Assembly (NCBI GenBank): GCA_003635255.1
Contig: PYJC01000076.1
Coordinates: 1-63,975 of the forward strand
Reading direction: 5' to 3'
Source: Candidatus Poribacteria bacterium
GTDB taxonomy: Bacteria > Poribacteria > WGA-4E > WGA-3G
DNA length: 63,975 nucleotides
The notes below the pieces were generated by a model. The model was given only the letters and a program-made list of their open reading frames with translations, was not told the origin of the DNA and did no database searches. Position numbers and translations under genes: made by a program. Position 1 is the stretch's first letter, and every line of letters starts with the position of its first letter. This document shows positions 27,843 through 36,588 of this stretch, in pieces.

Positions 27843-29237
27843 TTAGCTGCCCATGCCGGGATGGGAACTTGCATCTTCATCGGACGTACCGGCTTCCTGT
27901 TCTTCATAGAACTTGTATCCGTCTTCATCTTGGTCAAGTTCAAATTGGCGTACAATTTGCTCCGCTTCACGAAGATAGGGTGTATCTCCCTTTGTGATGC
28001 TCATATAGGCTTTGAATTGTTCATAAGCAGACCTGAATTCACGGATGGAGCGATAGCAGACCGCTTGTTGGTAAACAGCCTCGTTCCGCCATGTAGACTC
28101 TGGCGCGTTTTCAAATAGCGCTTCATACGCCTCAATCGCGCGTTCGTATTCACCGCTCTGCTGATAGAGGGTGCCGATACGATAGAGGGCATCTGCGGCG
28201 GCGAATTTCTTATGCGACAGGTCGCGTGCCAACGTCTTGTAGGCATTGACAGCACGGGGGTAGTTGCGAAGTTTCTCCCAGTTCCCGGCGATCTGTTGGA
28301 AATTTTGAACGACCTGATCACCATATCCCATCACCCACATATCAGCTGGGGTAATTTTTCGTCCAGTTTTCCGGTATTCTACCGCCTTCTTATTGCGGTA
28401 TTTATCGATTTCATCCATCAGGAACTTAATTTCTGTCAGAATTTCGTTTGTCTGCTTTAGGAGCGTTCCGGCTTGCGATGCTTCATAAGAATCGGGAAAT
28501 TTCTCCGTGACACCGACGAAAGCGGGCCAGCCGCCCTGATAATCATAAAGCGCGTAAAAATAGACGTTACCCACTTGGAATTGCGCCTGTGGTGCTTTGG
28601 AGTGTTCAGGAAATTCTTCAATCAACCGTTCATAGTGACGGATGGCTTCAGTGTAATTCTCTAAATTTTCATAAGCACGTGCGACCTCATAGAGTGCCTC
28701 TGCAGCAATATTAAAGGTCTCGTCTGTCGGTTCATTATCGTAAATCGCCTTATATTTTTCGTATTCAGCACGCTTTGCCTTAATGACTTCGCGGTTTTTC
28801 TTGATATTCGCCATACCACTTTTTGCTTCGTTTGCGTAATATCTGGTAGGATCTAAGGCAACGATGGATTGGTAATGCTTGGTCGCACTATCCCAATCGT
28901 AGCGACGCTTATAGATTTTAGCGATTTGATAATGTGCGCGCTGTGCGTATTTCCCTTTCGTATCGCGTTCAATGACCTCTGAATAGAGTCTTATCGCTTT
29001 ATCGTAAAGTTCCTGCTGCTGCTTACGATTTTTCTCCATCTTTTTCGGGTACTCGTCGCGCACTTCCATAATTTCTGCCGCATCAAACGCACTATCGGCG
29101 TTCTGAAGTTGGACACCGAGCGGAACGATACTAATGCTGCCCTGCCTGCACCCGAGGATTGTCACCGCGAGAAAAGCAAGGATGAGAAAACGGGTCCGAT
29201 CTATTTGGAGACCGAAGTCGTATGGGAAACGATTCAT
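27843..29237 (-). CDS. TPR-repeat lipoprotein (BamD/YbgF-like)
   Basis: 464 residues. The N-terminal segment FLILAFLAVTILGC is a signal with lipobox LGC, so the mature protein is a lipoprotein, probably facing the periplasm. The rest is alpha-helical TPR: YSEVIERDTKGKYAQRAHYQIAKIYK, HYQSIVALDPTRYYANEA, ALYEVARAYENLENYTEAIRHYERLIEEFPEHSKAPQAQFQVGNVY, and AIEAYEALFENAPESTWRNEAVYQQAV. This type of array is found in outer-membrane assembly and cell-envelope scaffolding proteins. The acidic C-terminus after about residue 435 is disordered-looking. Confidence 0.78.
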   Translation of the reverse strand: MNRFPYDFGLQIDRTRFLILAFLAVTILGCRQGSISIVPLGVQLQNADSAFDAAEIMEVRDEYPKKMEKNRKQQQELYDKAIRLYSEVIERDTKGKYAQRAHYQIAKIYKRRYDWDSATKHYQSIVALDPTRYYANEAKSGMANIKKNREVIKAKRAEYEKYKAIYDNEPTDETFNIAAEALYEVARAYENLENYTEAIRHYERLIEEFPEHSKAPQAQFQVGNVYFYALYDYQGGWPAFVGVTEKFPDSYEASQAGTLLKQTNEILTEIKFLMDEIDKYRNKKAVEYRKTGRKITPADMWVMGYGDQVVQNFQQIAGNWEKLRNYPRAVNAYKTLARDLSHKKFAAADALYRIGTLYQQSGEYERAIEAYEALFENAPESTWRNEAVYQQAVCYRSIREFRSAYEQFKAYMSITKGDTPYLREAEQIVRQFELDQDEDGYKFYEEQEAGTSDEDASSHPGMGS

Positions 29238-29610
29238 GGCGAGTCCTCCTCAGGTCAATAGAGATGTGATGATGTCTTTTCAGCCAAAGCACCCTGACTG
29301 ACCGGCATTCCGTTCATCATTTTCTATATTATACCAAATTTATAAAAGATATTGATACTTTTTTAATTTTTTCGCAAAGGTGGACAGTTCTCATCTCAGT
29401 TGTTGGCAGGGAGATCTGAAATCTTGCCAGCAAATGCGAGAGGGTTATCCGTATAAAAAAGAAGAACACGCGATTGGGAAATCAAAGTTATAGGAGAACC
29501 GAAGGGCTCTAACTGAAGATATGAAAGACTTGACAAACATCTGCAAATATGTAAAAATTGAACCCATCTAAAGCGATTGGCATTATAATCGTAGGATGAC
29601 TTGTTTAATC
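29238..29610. other. Intergenic region with weak promoter-like elements
   Basis: This divergent gap between the TPR lipoprotein and the dehydrogenase is AT-rich. It has TATAAT on the minus strand at 29328-29333, facing the TPR gene, and TATAAT on the plus strand at 29584-29589, facing the dehydrogenase. A TTGACA stands at 29530-29535, but no -35/-10 pair has convincing spacing. I see no coding sequence. Confidence 0.4.
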
Positions 29611-29710
29611 AGGACTTACGCAAATTTAGCACGCGATAGTAGACTTTTTAGTTCTAAACCCCCTAAATCCCCCTTATCAGGGGGACTTTAAGAGGAAATG
29701 CGTAAGTCCT
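29611..29710. repeat. MITE copy C (AGGACTTACGCA ... TGCGTAAGTCCT), 100 bp
   Basis: Ends AGGACTTACGCA (29611-29622) and TGCGTAAGTCCT (29699-29710) are exact inverted repeats. The interior holds AAACCCCCTAAATCCCCC followed by TTATCAGGGGGACTTTAAGA. It lies 49 bases before the dehydrogenase start, inside the probable leader. Confidence 0.8.
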
Positions 29711-29759
29711 ATTAATACAGGCTTGCAGTGTGAAGGTTAGTAATAGCAAGGAGGCAAAC

Positions 29760-30662
29760 ATGGCGCATTCTGATTATAAAATTGGTGTTGTAGGGGTAGG
29801 TAGAATGGGGGCGAATATCGCCCGACATCTTAATGACGAAGGGTTTGATGTCGTTGCTGTGTACGACGTGGCGAGCGAACGTGCACAAGAACTCGCAACA
29901 GAAATCGGAGCAACAGCAGCCGGAGAACTCGCGAAAGTTACGGCACTCGCGGATTATATCATTACTGTCGTTACGGACGACGCGGCGATGCGGACAATTT
30001 TCTCGGACGACGCGGCAGATAGCCTGCTTCAAGGTGCTTCTGGCAAAGTCTTTATTAATTGCGCGACAATCAGTCCTCAGGTCCACGTGGATGTCGAACA
30101 ACTCGCAGCGAAACATGGTGCGGAGAGCCTCGAAGGGTGTATGGCGAGTAGTATTACGCAGGCGCGAGAAGGCACCTTATACCTCATGTGCGGGGGTAAA
30201 AAAGCGACATTTGATAAAGCACTTCCAATCTTGGAATCAATGAGTGTCTCGCTCCGTTATATCGGTGAAGCTGGGCAGGCAGCACAGGTCAAGGCACTCG
30301 TCAATATGGTGATGAACATCAACACTGCGGGACTCGCTGAAGGACTCGGCTTAGGTGCAGCACTTGGATTGGATCTGGCAATGTTGCAAGAGGTTTTCGC
30401 ACAAACCGGTGCAAACTCGCGTGTCTTGGAAACCGATGGAGAGGACATGGAAGCACGTGATCACGAGTGTTATTTCTCATCTGCGCATGCCTCTAAAGAT
30501 TCAGGCATTGCCATTGACTTGGCAGATGCCGAGGGTATTTCTCTTCCCCTTGCGAAAGCAACGAAAGCGCAGTACGATCGGATGATTGAACTCGGACTCG
30601 GTGATTTGGATAAGTCTGGTATTGCTGAACTCACTTTCCCCGGACGCGGTCCAGAGAATTAA
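29760..30662 (+). CDS. 3-hydroxyisobutyrate dehydrogenase family NAD(P)-dependent oxidoreductase
   Basis: 300 residues from the ATG at 29760, which follows the strong Shine-Dalgarno CAAGGAGG; an earlier in-frame start at 29730 has none. The Rossmann motif IGVVGVGRMGANIARHL is at the N-terminus. INCATISPQVHVDVEQLAAKHG matches the substrate-binding segment, GEAGQAAQVKALVNMVMNIN holds the catalytic Lys, and the C-terminal helix KDSGIAIDLADAEGISLPLAKA is typical. Members reduce or oxidise beta-hydroxyacids such as hydroxyisobutyrate, tartronate semialdehyde or glyoxylate; the exact substrate is not clear. Confidence 0.87.
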   Translation: MAHSDYKIGVVGVGRMGANIARHLNDEGFDVVAVYDVASERAQELATEIGATAAGELAKVTALADYIITVVTDDAAMRTIFSDDAADSLLQGASGKVFINCATISPQVHVDVEQLAAKHGAESLEGCMASSITQAREGTLYLMCGGKKATFDKALPILESMSVSLRYIGEAGQAAQVKALVNMVMNINTAGLAEGLGLGAALGLDLAMLQEVFAQTGANSRVLETDGEDMEARDHECYFSSAHASKDSGIAIDLADAEGISLPLAKATKAQYDRMIELGLGDLDKSGIAELTFPGRGPEN

Positions 30663-30755
30663 AAACGTTTGAATTCTTAGTCCTGGTCGCGAATTAACCA
30701 GAAACCTGCTCGAAATGAAATGGAGAGCAGCGCGGAGGTCCATAGTTAAAAAACC

Positions 30756-31484
30756 ATGCTCAGAGGTGTAATCCTTGCGGGCGGATTAGGTACCCGTTTG
30801 TATCCACTCACTAAAGTTACCAGTAAGCATCTGCTGCCAGTCGGCAACGAGCCGATGATTTTCCACAGCGTCAAACAACTCACGACAGCAGGAATTACAG
30901 ATATTCTTATCGTAACGAATCCAGAATATGTTGGAGATTTCGTAAACGCGCTTGGAAGTGGGAAAGACTTCGGATGCGAGTTCACCTATCGGGTGCAGGA
31001 GGAAGCGAAAGGTATCGCGCATGCGCTTGCGCTGGCAGAAGGGTTCGCCAGTGGCGGTAAAATCGCTGTTCTGTTAGGTGACAATATTTTTGAAAACTCA
31101 ATTCAGCACGCGGTCCGTGATTTTGATACCCAACAGAGAGGTGCCCGGGTTCTGCTCAAACAGGTGCCGGACCCCGAGCATTACGGTGTGGCTGTTTTGA
31201 ATAGGAATCACAGGATCGTCGCAATTGAGGAGAAGCCGGAGTATCCGCAAAGTGACTACGCCGTAGTAGGTGCCTATTTTTATGACACGTCTGTGTTTGA
31301 CATCATCCGCACGGTTGAACCCTCAGCGCGCGGAGAATATGAGATAACTGATGTCAACAACGCCTATATTCAGCGTGAGGAACTTGAATACAGTCTTGTA
31401 CACGGAAAATGGGTTGATGCAGGAACTACCTTTGACTCGCTCACCGAAGCGCATCAGATTCTGCTGAGTTCCTCGGATTGGTAG
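30756..31484 (+). CDS. Sugar-phosphate nucleotidyltransferase (RmlA-like)
   Basis: 242 residues. These enzymes form NDP-sugars from NTP and a sugar-1-phosphate, typically dTDP-glucose. Signatures are GVILAGGLGTRLYPLTKVTSKHLLPVGNEPMI (nucleotide binding), AVLLGDNIF (metal-binding Asp), VPDPEHYGVAVL, IEEKPEYPQSDYAVVGAYFYD and RGEYEITDVNNAYI. It is shorter than the roughly 290-residue tetrameric RmlA, as in the short-form class. The next gene is a glycosyltransferase, so the product probably feeds cell-surface glycan or glycolipid synthesis. Confidence 0.88.
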   Translation: MLRGVILAGGLGTRLYPLTKVTSKHLLPVGNEPMIFHSVKQLTTAGITDILIVTNPEYVGDFVNALGSGKDFGCEFTYRVQEEAKGIAHALALAEGFASGGKIAVLLGDNIFENSIQHAVRDFDTQQRGARVLLKQVPDPEHYGVAVLNRNHRIVAIEEKPEYPQSDYAVVGAYFYDTSVFDIIRTVEPSARGEYEITDVNNAYIQREELEYSLVHGKWVDAGTTFDSLTEAHQILLSSSDW

Positions 31485-31555
31485 TAGCAAACCTGCATCC
31501 CTTCTCCGGTGCCATGCCCCCGAAGGGAGTTGTCATTAATAACATAGAGAGGCAA

Positions 31556-32791
31556 ATGGGCAAAAAACCGATTCTATCCATCGTGGTCCCGGTTTACAAC
31601 GAAGAAGACAACATCCGTCCGTTGTTTGAAAAGATTCAAACGGTATGTGAGGCAATTGGCGATGTTTATGAAGTGTTATTCGTGGACGATGGCAGTAAGG
31701 ACAAAACTTTCTCGGTGCTTTCAGAACTAAGCGAACAGGAAGCGCGATTGTCAGTCATCCGATTCCAAAAGAATGCTGGACAGACAGCGGCGATGGCGGC
31801 GGGTTTTGAATTCGCGCAAGGTGAACGGATTATCAGTATGGACGGGGATTTACAAAACGATCCGAGTGATATTCCGAAGCTGCTTGAGAAACTCGACGAA
31901 GGTTACGACTTGGTGTGCGGATGGCGCAAAGAACGACAGGATAAATTCTTGACGCGGCGCGTGCCATCTGTTATTGCGAATTGGATAATCGGTAAAGTGA
32001 CGGGGGTCCCGATCCATGACAATGGATGCTCGCTTAAAGCGTACCGTGCCTCGATTATTAAACAGGTACGGCTTTATGGAGAGATGCACCGATTTATTCC
32101 TGCAATGTCTACGGTCGTTGGCGCACGGATTGCTGAAATTGTTGTTTCGCATCACCCTCGACGTTTCGGAGAAAGCAAGTACGGGCTTGGAAGAGTGTGG
32201 CGTGTGATGTTGGATATTATTGCCTTCAAGTTCATTATTTCTGTCTTCACGTCGCGCCCGAAAACACAGGAACCTAAAAGTCTCTGGCAACGGTTATCAG
32301 ATGTCCTTTTCAACCGGAAGCAGCGAGCATTCCGTGCTGCAGCGATTTTAAGTCTCCCATTTTTCATTTTAGGTCGTATTCTATTTGGGACTGCGAACAT
32401 TGCCTCATTTAGCTGCTTCGGTTTAGCTATAACTTTATTGGTGCTTGGATTGCTGACAGAGAACAAAATTCAACAGGCGAAACAACAATCTCCTGAGTTG
32501 GGAAAACTCGTCCGCTTTTTTATTTTTCGATGTAGGCGGAGACCCGTTCGACTTTTTGGTCCCATCGGCGTGATATTACTGATACTTGGCGGTGTTTTTT
32601 TTATTCCACAGATGGCTTCTCTTTCGGCGCGCGTGTTGAACATTGCAATGCCAAATTTGAGTTCTATTTTTATGACTACCGGTATTCTGATGTTCTGCTT
32701 TGGTCTCTTCGGTGAACTTATAGCGTTTGCGAATGCGAAACGGGTAAAAGAGTACGTTGTTGAAACATTCGTCAAGGTACCCACAACCTAA
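31556..32791 (+). CDS. Family 2 glycosyltransferase, DPM1/undecaprenyl-phosphate type
   Basis: 411 residues from the ATG at 31556 (Shine-Dalgarno AGAGAGG); a longer frame from 31478 overlaps the upstream gene and is less likely. The GT-A domain is at about 1-240: LSIVVPVYNEEDNIRPLF, LFVDDGSKDKTF, FQKNAGQTAAMAAGFEFAQG, ISMDGDLQNDP, then DNGCSLKAYR and HHPRRFGESKYG. These are hallmarks of transferases that charge a polyprenyl phosphate with a sugar. About four TM helices follow, in pairs. The stop codon TAA lies in the loop of a hairpin that looks like the left end of an IsrB-type element. Confidence 0.87.
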   Translation: MGKKPILSIVVPVYNEEDNIRPLFEKIQTVCEAIGDVYEVLFVDDGSKDKTFSVLSELSEQEARLSVIRFQKNAGQTAAMAAGFEFAQGERIISMDGDLQNDPSDIPKLLEKLDEGYDLVCGWRKERQDKFLTRRVPSVIANWIIGKVTGVPIHDNGCSLKAYRASIIKQVRLYGEMHRFIPAMSTVVGARIAEIVVSHHPRRFGESKYGLGRVWRVMLDIIAFKFIISVFTSRPKTQEPKSLWQRLSDVLFNRKQRAFRAAAILSLPFFILGRILFGTANIASFSCFGLAITLLVLGLLTENKIQQAKQQSPELGKLVRFFIFRCRRRPVRLFGPIGVILLILGGVFFIPQMASLSARVLNIAMPNLSSIFMTTGILMFCFGLFGELIAFANAKRVKEYVVETFVKVPTT

Positions 32792-33178
32792 AGGTTGGGG
32801 CTTGTGCTTCGTCGCAACTGCGGTGTTCTCAGAGAGTCCACCGTCTTACTGTCGCTCCACAATAGCGCCCAAGCACGCTATGCACCGAAGTGCCTGATCT
32901 TATGATACATGTGATTTTTCAACGGGTGCGGTTTTTATGCCTGCTACCCTATACATGCAACGGATGCCCGAAGGCTTTGTCAATATAGAGACGTGCGAGG
33001 CTTTTACGTGATTGGCTCCATTGACGAGCGTTCCGACGACACCTCAATCACAACCGATGCCGAACACTATCTCTTTAGACCTATTATTCAGACAAAGGTT
33101 TATTTTTTTTTCAAGTTATTCGCCGTCTACATCCCGCGAGAAGAAACATCCAAGCAAAAACACTAAAGCATGGGGATT
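32779..33178 (+). mobile_element. Possible decayed IsrB/IS605-type element (no ORF left)
   Basis: The left side is a hairpin CAACC-TAAA-GGTTG (32784-32797) followed by GGGGCTTGTGC, the sequence that follows the left hairpin of the IsrB element at 40438-40408 (minus strand). The right side has CTAAAGCATGGGG (33163-33175), found also at both ends of that element. The interior of about 360 bases has no recognisable IsrB codons; it may hold a decayed RNA gene. It occupies most of the 427-base gap between the glycosyltransferase and the aminotransferase. Confidence 0.4.
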
Positions 33179-33218
33179 TGACGCGGGAGTGTTAAACGCT
33201 AACAACGAGGAGACCTTA

Positions 33219-34370
33219 GTGAATAGCCCTTCAGGGTGCAATACTTGGCAGAATTGGCGAAGCGAATTTCCGGTAACTGAAACTTACATCTATATGAATC
33301 ACGCCGGTGTTGCACCGTTATCGCGCCGTGTGCGAGATGCGATGGCAGGATTCATGGAAGATGCCACGTTTCACGGTGCAGTGCACGCTGATGACTGGGC
33401 AGAAACAGCAGAGATATGTCGTACACGCGCCGCGCGACTCATTAATGCGGATGCTACCGAAGTCGCCTTTATGAAGAATACGACGCAAGGTATTCTTATC
33501 GCTGCAAACGGTATCGACTGGCAGGCGGGTGACAATGTCGTCACAACAGCGGTTGAGTTTCCTGCGAATGTTTATCCGTGGTGGAGTTTGAAGGAACGTT
33601 ACGGTGTCAACACGCGCATGGTGCCGGAACGGGATGGATGTATCTACATTGAAGATATTGCCGCTGCGATGGATGCACGGACGCGCGTTTTAACAATTAG
33701 CCATGTGGAATTCGCTTCTGGCTTCCGAAACGATATTGAAGCACTCGGTGCATTGTGCCGCGAACGCGACATCTGGTTTGTTGTGGATGCTATTCAGAGT
33801 CTCGGTGTGGTTGAAGTGGATGTGAAGTTGTGTAACGTGGATATTCTCGCTGCCGATGGGCATAAATGGTTGCTTGCACCGGAGGGCGCGGCACTATTTT
33901 ACTGTGCCGATGCAAGACGAGAACAATTAATTAACACGAATATCGGTTGGGCAGGTGTCGTAAATCCGAGAGATTTCCTCAATTACGACTTGACCCAGAA
34001 ACCCGACGCAACGCGTTTTGAAGAAGGGTCTTATAACAGCGTTGGGTTATATGGACTCAGCGCAGCGATTGATTTATTGCATGACATCGGTATCCCCGGA
34101 ATTGAGGCACGCGTTTTGGAACTCACGGCACACTTAATAGATGGCTTGCAGGCGAAAGGCTATCGTGTTCTCACACCAAAAACAGATTCAGAACGAGCAG
34201 GCATTGTTATCTTTGAAAGCGAACGGCACACACCTGCTGAAATCTATGAATTGCTTCACACCGAAAACATAATCACAGCAGAACGCGGGAATGGTGTCAG
34301 AGTCTCACCCCATTTTTATAATACAACATCCGAGATTGAACGTCTGCTTGAAGTACTACCGGAGGTTTAA
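33219..34370 (+). CDS. Class V aminotransferase (cysteine desulfurase / isopenicillin N epimerase-like)
   Basis: About 383 residues from the GTG at 33219, chosen because GAGGAGA precedes it and the homologous domain (YIYMNHAGVAPLSRRVRDAM) begins shortly after. A longer frame to 33012 runs through repeat-like DNA. It is a PLP fold type I enzyme: TQGILIAANGIDW, TTAVEFPANVYPWW, FVVDAIQSLGVVEVDV (PLP-binding Asp) and ILAADGHKWLLAPEG with the Schiff-base Lys. RFEEGSYNSVGLYGLSAAIDLL is typical of the SufS/CsdA-like and isopenicillin N epimerase-like groups. No active-site Cys loop typical of true desulfurases is obvious, so the substrate stays open. Confidence 0.85.
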   Translation: MNSPSGCNTWQNWRSEFPVTETYIYMNHAGVAPLSRRVRDAMAGFMEDATFHGAVHADDWAETAEICRTRAARLINADATEVAFMKNTTQGILIAANGIDWQAGDNVVTTAVEFPANVYPWWSLKERYGVNTRMVPERDGCIYIEDIAAAMDARTRVLTISHVEFASGFRNDIEALGALCRERDIWFVVDAIQSLGVVEVDVKLCNVDILAADGHKWLLAPEGAALFYCADARREQLINTNIGWAGVVNPRDFLNYDLTQKPDATRFEEGSYNSVGLYGLSAAIDLLHDIGIPGIEARVLELTAHLIDGLQAKGYRVLTPKTDSERAGIVIFESERHTPAEIYELLHTENIITAERGNGVRVSPHFYNTTSEIERLLEVLPEV

Positions 34371-34413
34371 CGTGTAGCGAAGATACTCAAGCATTCAAAC
34401 TAAGGAAAAAAAA

Positions 34414-35913
34414 TTGGAAACCATACATACAGAAGAAAACATTCAAGCGGGTGTAGTGAGGACTGTCTTAACAATCTGCCTATTGCTTACCCTTGGATCT
34501 TTACTGATGCTCAGTGCTTGTACAATGCCGGGGGGCAATCAGAAGGTTAGTAAGATTCGTCTCTCTATTCAAAATACGTTACCCATCAAGCGGGAAAATG
34601 TCCCGATTATATTGACTGGGTATCAACTCCGAAAGGTGAACCCCGATTTCTCATTTAAAGCCTATTCTGTTGTTGCTGGAAAAGCACCGCGGGAAGTAAT
34701 GATTCCAGCGCAAGCGGATGACTTGGACTATGATGGTGAACGCGATCAACTCTGTTTCCTGATAGATTTGGGACCGGAAGAGACAAAAGAGGTATCAATC
34801 CTTTACGATCCAACTGTTAAGGCGACATTGACACTCGACATCAACAAGCAGACGCGTGCGGCAATTTTTCCCGAACTGGATGCTGTCGCGGCTATGGAAT
34901 CCAATTTAATCGCGTATCTGCTGAAACCGAACGGTGCCTTCACTGCGTATGGCAAAAAGCGAGCGGAATACTTCAGTATGGATGCGATGTTCCAACCTGA
35001 GTTAGACCAAGCTGAGTTGGACAGAATGCCGCTCTCACCCGAACTCAGGCAACACTTTGAGAGTAATGATATATCCCTCTCCCAACAAGTTCAGATAGAG
35101 ATACAGAAACCCGAACAGCAGTGGGTCGTCCGAGATCTTGAGAACCAAGAGACCTACTTCATTCGCAAATCGTCCGGCAGCGAGGTGTCCGATCTCGGTC
35201 AGGAAACACAGATGGATGGAGAGTTAAAGGTTGTCAAATCGATTGGTTTATCCCTGAACGCGCTTCTCAACCCGGAGACCACCGAAATGGTGGCACTCAA
35301 CTCCCTTGAAGGTTTAATAGGCTGCGGTGGGATAGCACTCTGGGATAAAGAAAAAGCGGAAATGATGCCACTACCCGCTGAAGGAAACTATGTCCGGATT
35401 CTCGCCGACGGTTCTATCCGTTCTGTTGTTCAAAGGATTGTACCGGAATGGAACATTGGGGGTGAGACTCGTCGATTAACCTCAACAACCTTCATCTATG
35501 GTGAAAATCCGTGGATTGAGCATCACATCCATATTGATGGAAGTCTGCCTACGGGTTATGCCATCGCCACAGGGATCCCGCATTTGGAGGGTGGTTATAA
35601 AGAGGACAAAGAACAAGGTTGGATATGGAGTTGGGGAACAGATCCGAGGGGCATAGACACGCTCGGCATTGCACTCATTGCTCCAGCGGGTCGCGACACA
35701 GATGAAACAAGCAGGTCCGAGAAAGCCGACTTGTTGCCGGTCATCCTAACGCCTGATGCGGACGGTAGACTCAACTATCGGACGCTCGCCATCTGGGGTG
35801 GTGGTATTGACGGAATTGAGACCGAAACAGCATTCGCCGAACACCTCCAACGTACAACGACTGCGTTGAACACGCCGCCACGTATCAAGTTCTTACCGAA
35901 AGAAGAAGAGTAG
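34414..35913 (+). CDS. DUF4861-family lipoprotein
   Basis: 499 residues, starting at a TTG. An N-terminal hydrophobic stretch (VLTICLLLTLGSLLMLSAC) ends in a lipobox LSAC, so it is probably lipid-anchored. The body fits DUF4861: RLSIQNTLPIKRENVPI and AQADDLDYDGERDQLCFLIDLGP early, then GCGGIALWDKEKAEMM, NYVRILADGSIRSVVQR and HIDGSLPTGYAIATGIPHLEGGY. Members are often found with polysaccharide-degrading enzymes in Bacteroidetes; the function is not established. The stop codon is the first part of a near-perfect GTAGGGGCGAGGT hairpin. Confidence 0.72.
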   Translation: METIHTEENIQAGVVRTVLTICLLLTLGSLLMLSACTMPGGNQKVSKIRLSIQNTLPIKRENVPIILTGYQLRKVNPDFSFKAYSVVAGKAPREVMIPAQADDLDYDGERDQLCFLIDLGPEETKEVSILYDPTVKATLTLDINKQTRAAIFPELDAVAAMESNLIAYLLKPNGAFTAYGKKRAEYFSMDAMFQPELDQAELDRMPLSPELRQHFESNDISLSQQVQIEIQKPEQQWVVRDLENQETYFIRKSSGSEVSDLGQETQMDGELKVVKSIGLSLNALLNPETTEMVALNSLEGLIGCGGIALWDKEKAEMMPLPAEGNYVRILADGSIRSVVQRIVPEWNIGGETRRLTSTTFIYGENPWIEHHIHIDGSLPTGYAIATGIPHLEGGYKEDKEQGWIWSWGTDPRGIDTLGIALIAPAGRDTDETSRSEKADLLPVILTPDADGRLNYRTLAIWGGGIDGIETETAFAEHLQRTTTALNTPPRIKFLPKEEE

Positions 35914-35936
35914 GGGCGAGGTAACCTCGCCCCTAC
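35910..35936. repeat. Perfect 13-bp palindrome GTAGGGGCGAGGT-A-ACCTCGCCCCTAC
   Basis: The arms (35910-35922 and 35924-35936) are exact complements with a one-base loop. It includes the stop codon of the DUF4861 gene and has no T-run. Related palindromes with GTAG..CTAC ends lie at 43291, 45935 and 63061. Confidence 0.7.
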
Positions 35937-35950
35937 AACTGGAGAAAAGT

Positions 35951-36550
35951 ATGCTCATTAAGGAAGAGTGTCTACAACTCATCGCAAACCAACGCACAGA
36001 TGAAATCGTTGTCACAACGATGGGAACCACAGTGCCGTGGGGCAAAATATCGACACACTCGTTGGACTATGCCTCCGTCGGAAGTGCGATGGGACACGCT
36101 GCTGATTTCGCACTCGGCATCGCGCTTGCCAAACCGGATAAAAAAATAGTTGTGCTCAACGGGGACGGCAGTATGCTAATGTGTTTAGGCACATTGGCGA
36201 CGATTACTGCGCTGAACGCACCACCGCCGAACTATCTCCTCTTTGTCTGTGACAACGGAACCTACGAGGTTACGGGCAATCAACCTGTACCTGCGGGTAA
36301 CGCTGGTTTTAGCTGGTCGATGATTGCAAAAGGTGCCGGTTTTGAACGAGTTTATGAATTTGATGATTTGAACGCATTTGAAATCGAACTCCCGAAAATC
36401 TGGAACGAAGTTGGCCCTATTTTTGTGAGTCTAAAAATTGTGCAAGCACACGAACCACCACCGGATCGGTGGGGCGGTTTTCCTTATCCATATCTACAAG
36501 AATCACTCGCCGAATCTACGCATAAGTTAAAACAAGCACTTGCAAGGTAG
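35951..36550 (+). CDS. Thiamine pyrophosphate enzyme C-terminal subunit (sulfopyruvate/phosphonopyruvate decarboxylase beta-like)
   Basis: 199 residues, a single TPP-binding domain. The GDG..N motif is visible as LNGDGSMLMCLG... ending CDNGTYEVTGNQPVP. GSAMGHAADFALGIALAKPDKKIVVL is the PP-domain core. This is the size and pattern of the ComE-type (beta) subunit of sulfopyruvate decarboxylase or of the C-terminal part of phosphonopyruvate decarboxylase. The alpha subunit, which supplies the pyrimidine-binding half, is not adjacent. It may pair with a product encoded elsewhere. Confidence 0.8.
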   Translation: MLIKEECLQLIANQRTDEIVVTTMGTTVPWGKISTHSLDYASVGSAMGHAADFALGIALAKPDKKIVVLNGDGSMLMCLGTLATITALNAPPPNYLLFVCDNGTYEVTGNQPVPAGNAGFSWSMIAKGAGFERVYEFDDLNAFEIELPKIWNEVGPIFVSLKIVQAHEPPPDRWGGFPYPYLQESLAESTHKLKQALAR

Positions 36551-36572
36551 TAGGCACGCGCCGTCGTGCCGT
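36551..36572. repeat. Short palindrome AGGCACGCGCCGTCGTGCC
   Basis: Stem GGCACG / CGTGCC with a six-base loop, flanked by TA and GTAA. A near copy of the palindrome at 16834-16852. It lies between the TPP-enzyme gene and the aldo/keto reductase gene. Confidence 0.6.
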
Positions 36573-36588
36573 AACCTATAGGACAATT

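Noticed and set aside
29530..29589. Promoter for the dehydrogenase from TTGACA at 29530 or TATAAT at 29584
   Set aside because: The pair is 48 bases apart and neither has a good partner at 16-18 bases, so I did not call a promoter.
29730..29759. An earlier start of the dehydrogenase at 29730
   Set aside because: No ribosome binding site, while the ATG at 29760 follows CAAGGAGG and gives a standard Rossmann N-terminus.
31478..31555. Start of the glycosyltransferase overlapping the nucleotidyltransferase gene
   Set aside because: The ATG at 31556 has AGAGAGG before it and begins just ahead of the GT-A motif; the extra residues are not conserved-looking.
33012..33218. An in-frame 69-codon N-terminal extension of the class V aminotransferase
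   Set aside because: It runs through element-like DNA with a TAAAGCATGGGG end, lacks domain homology, and the GTG at 33219 has a good Shine-Dalgarno.
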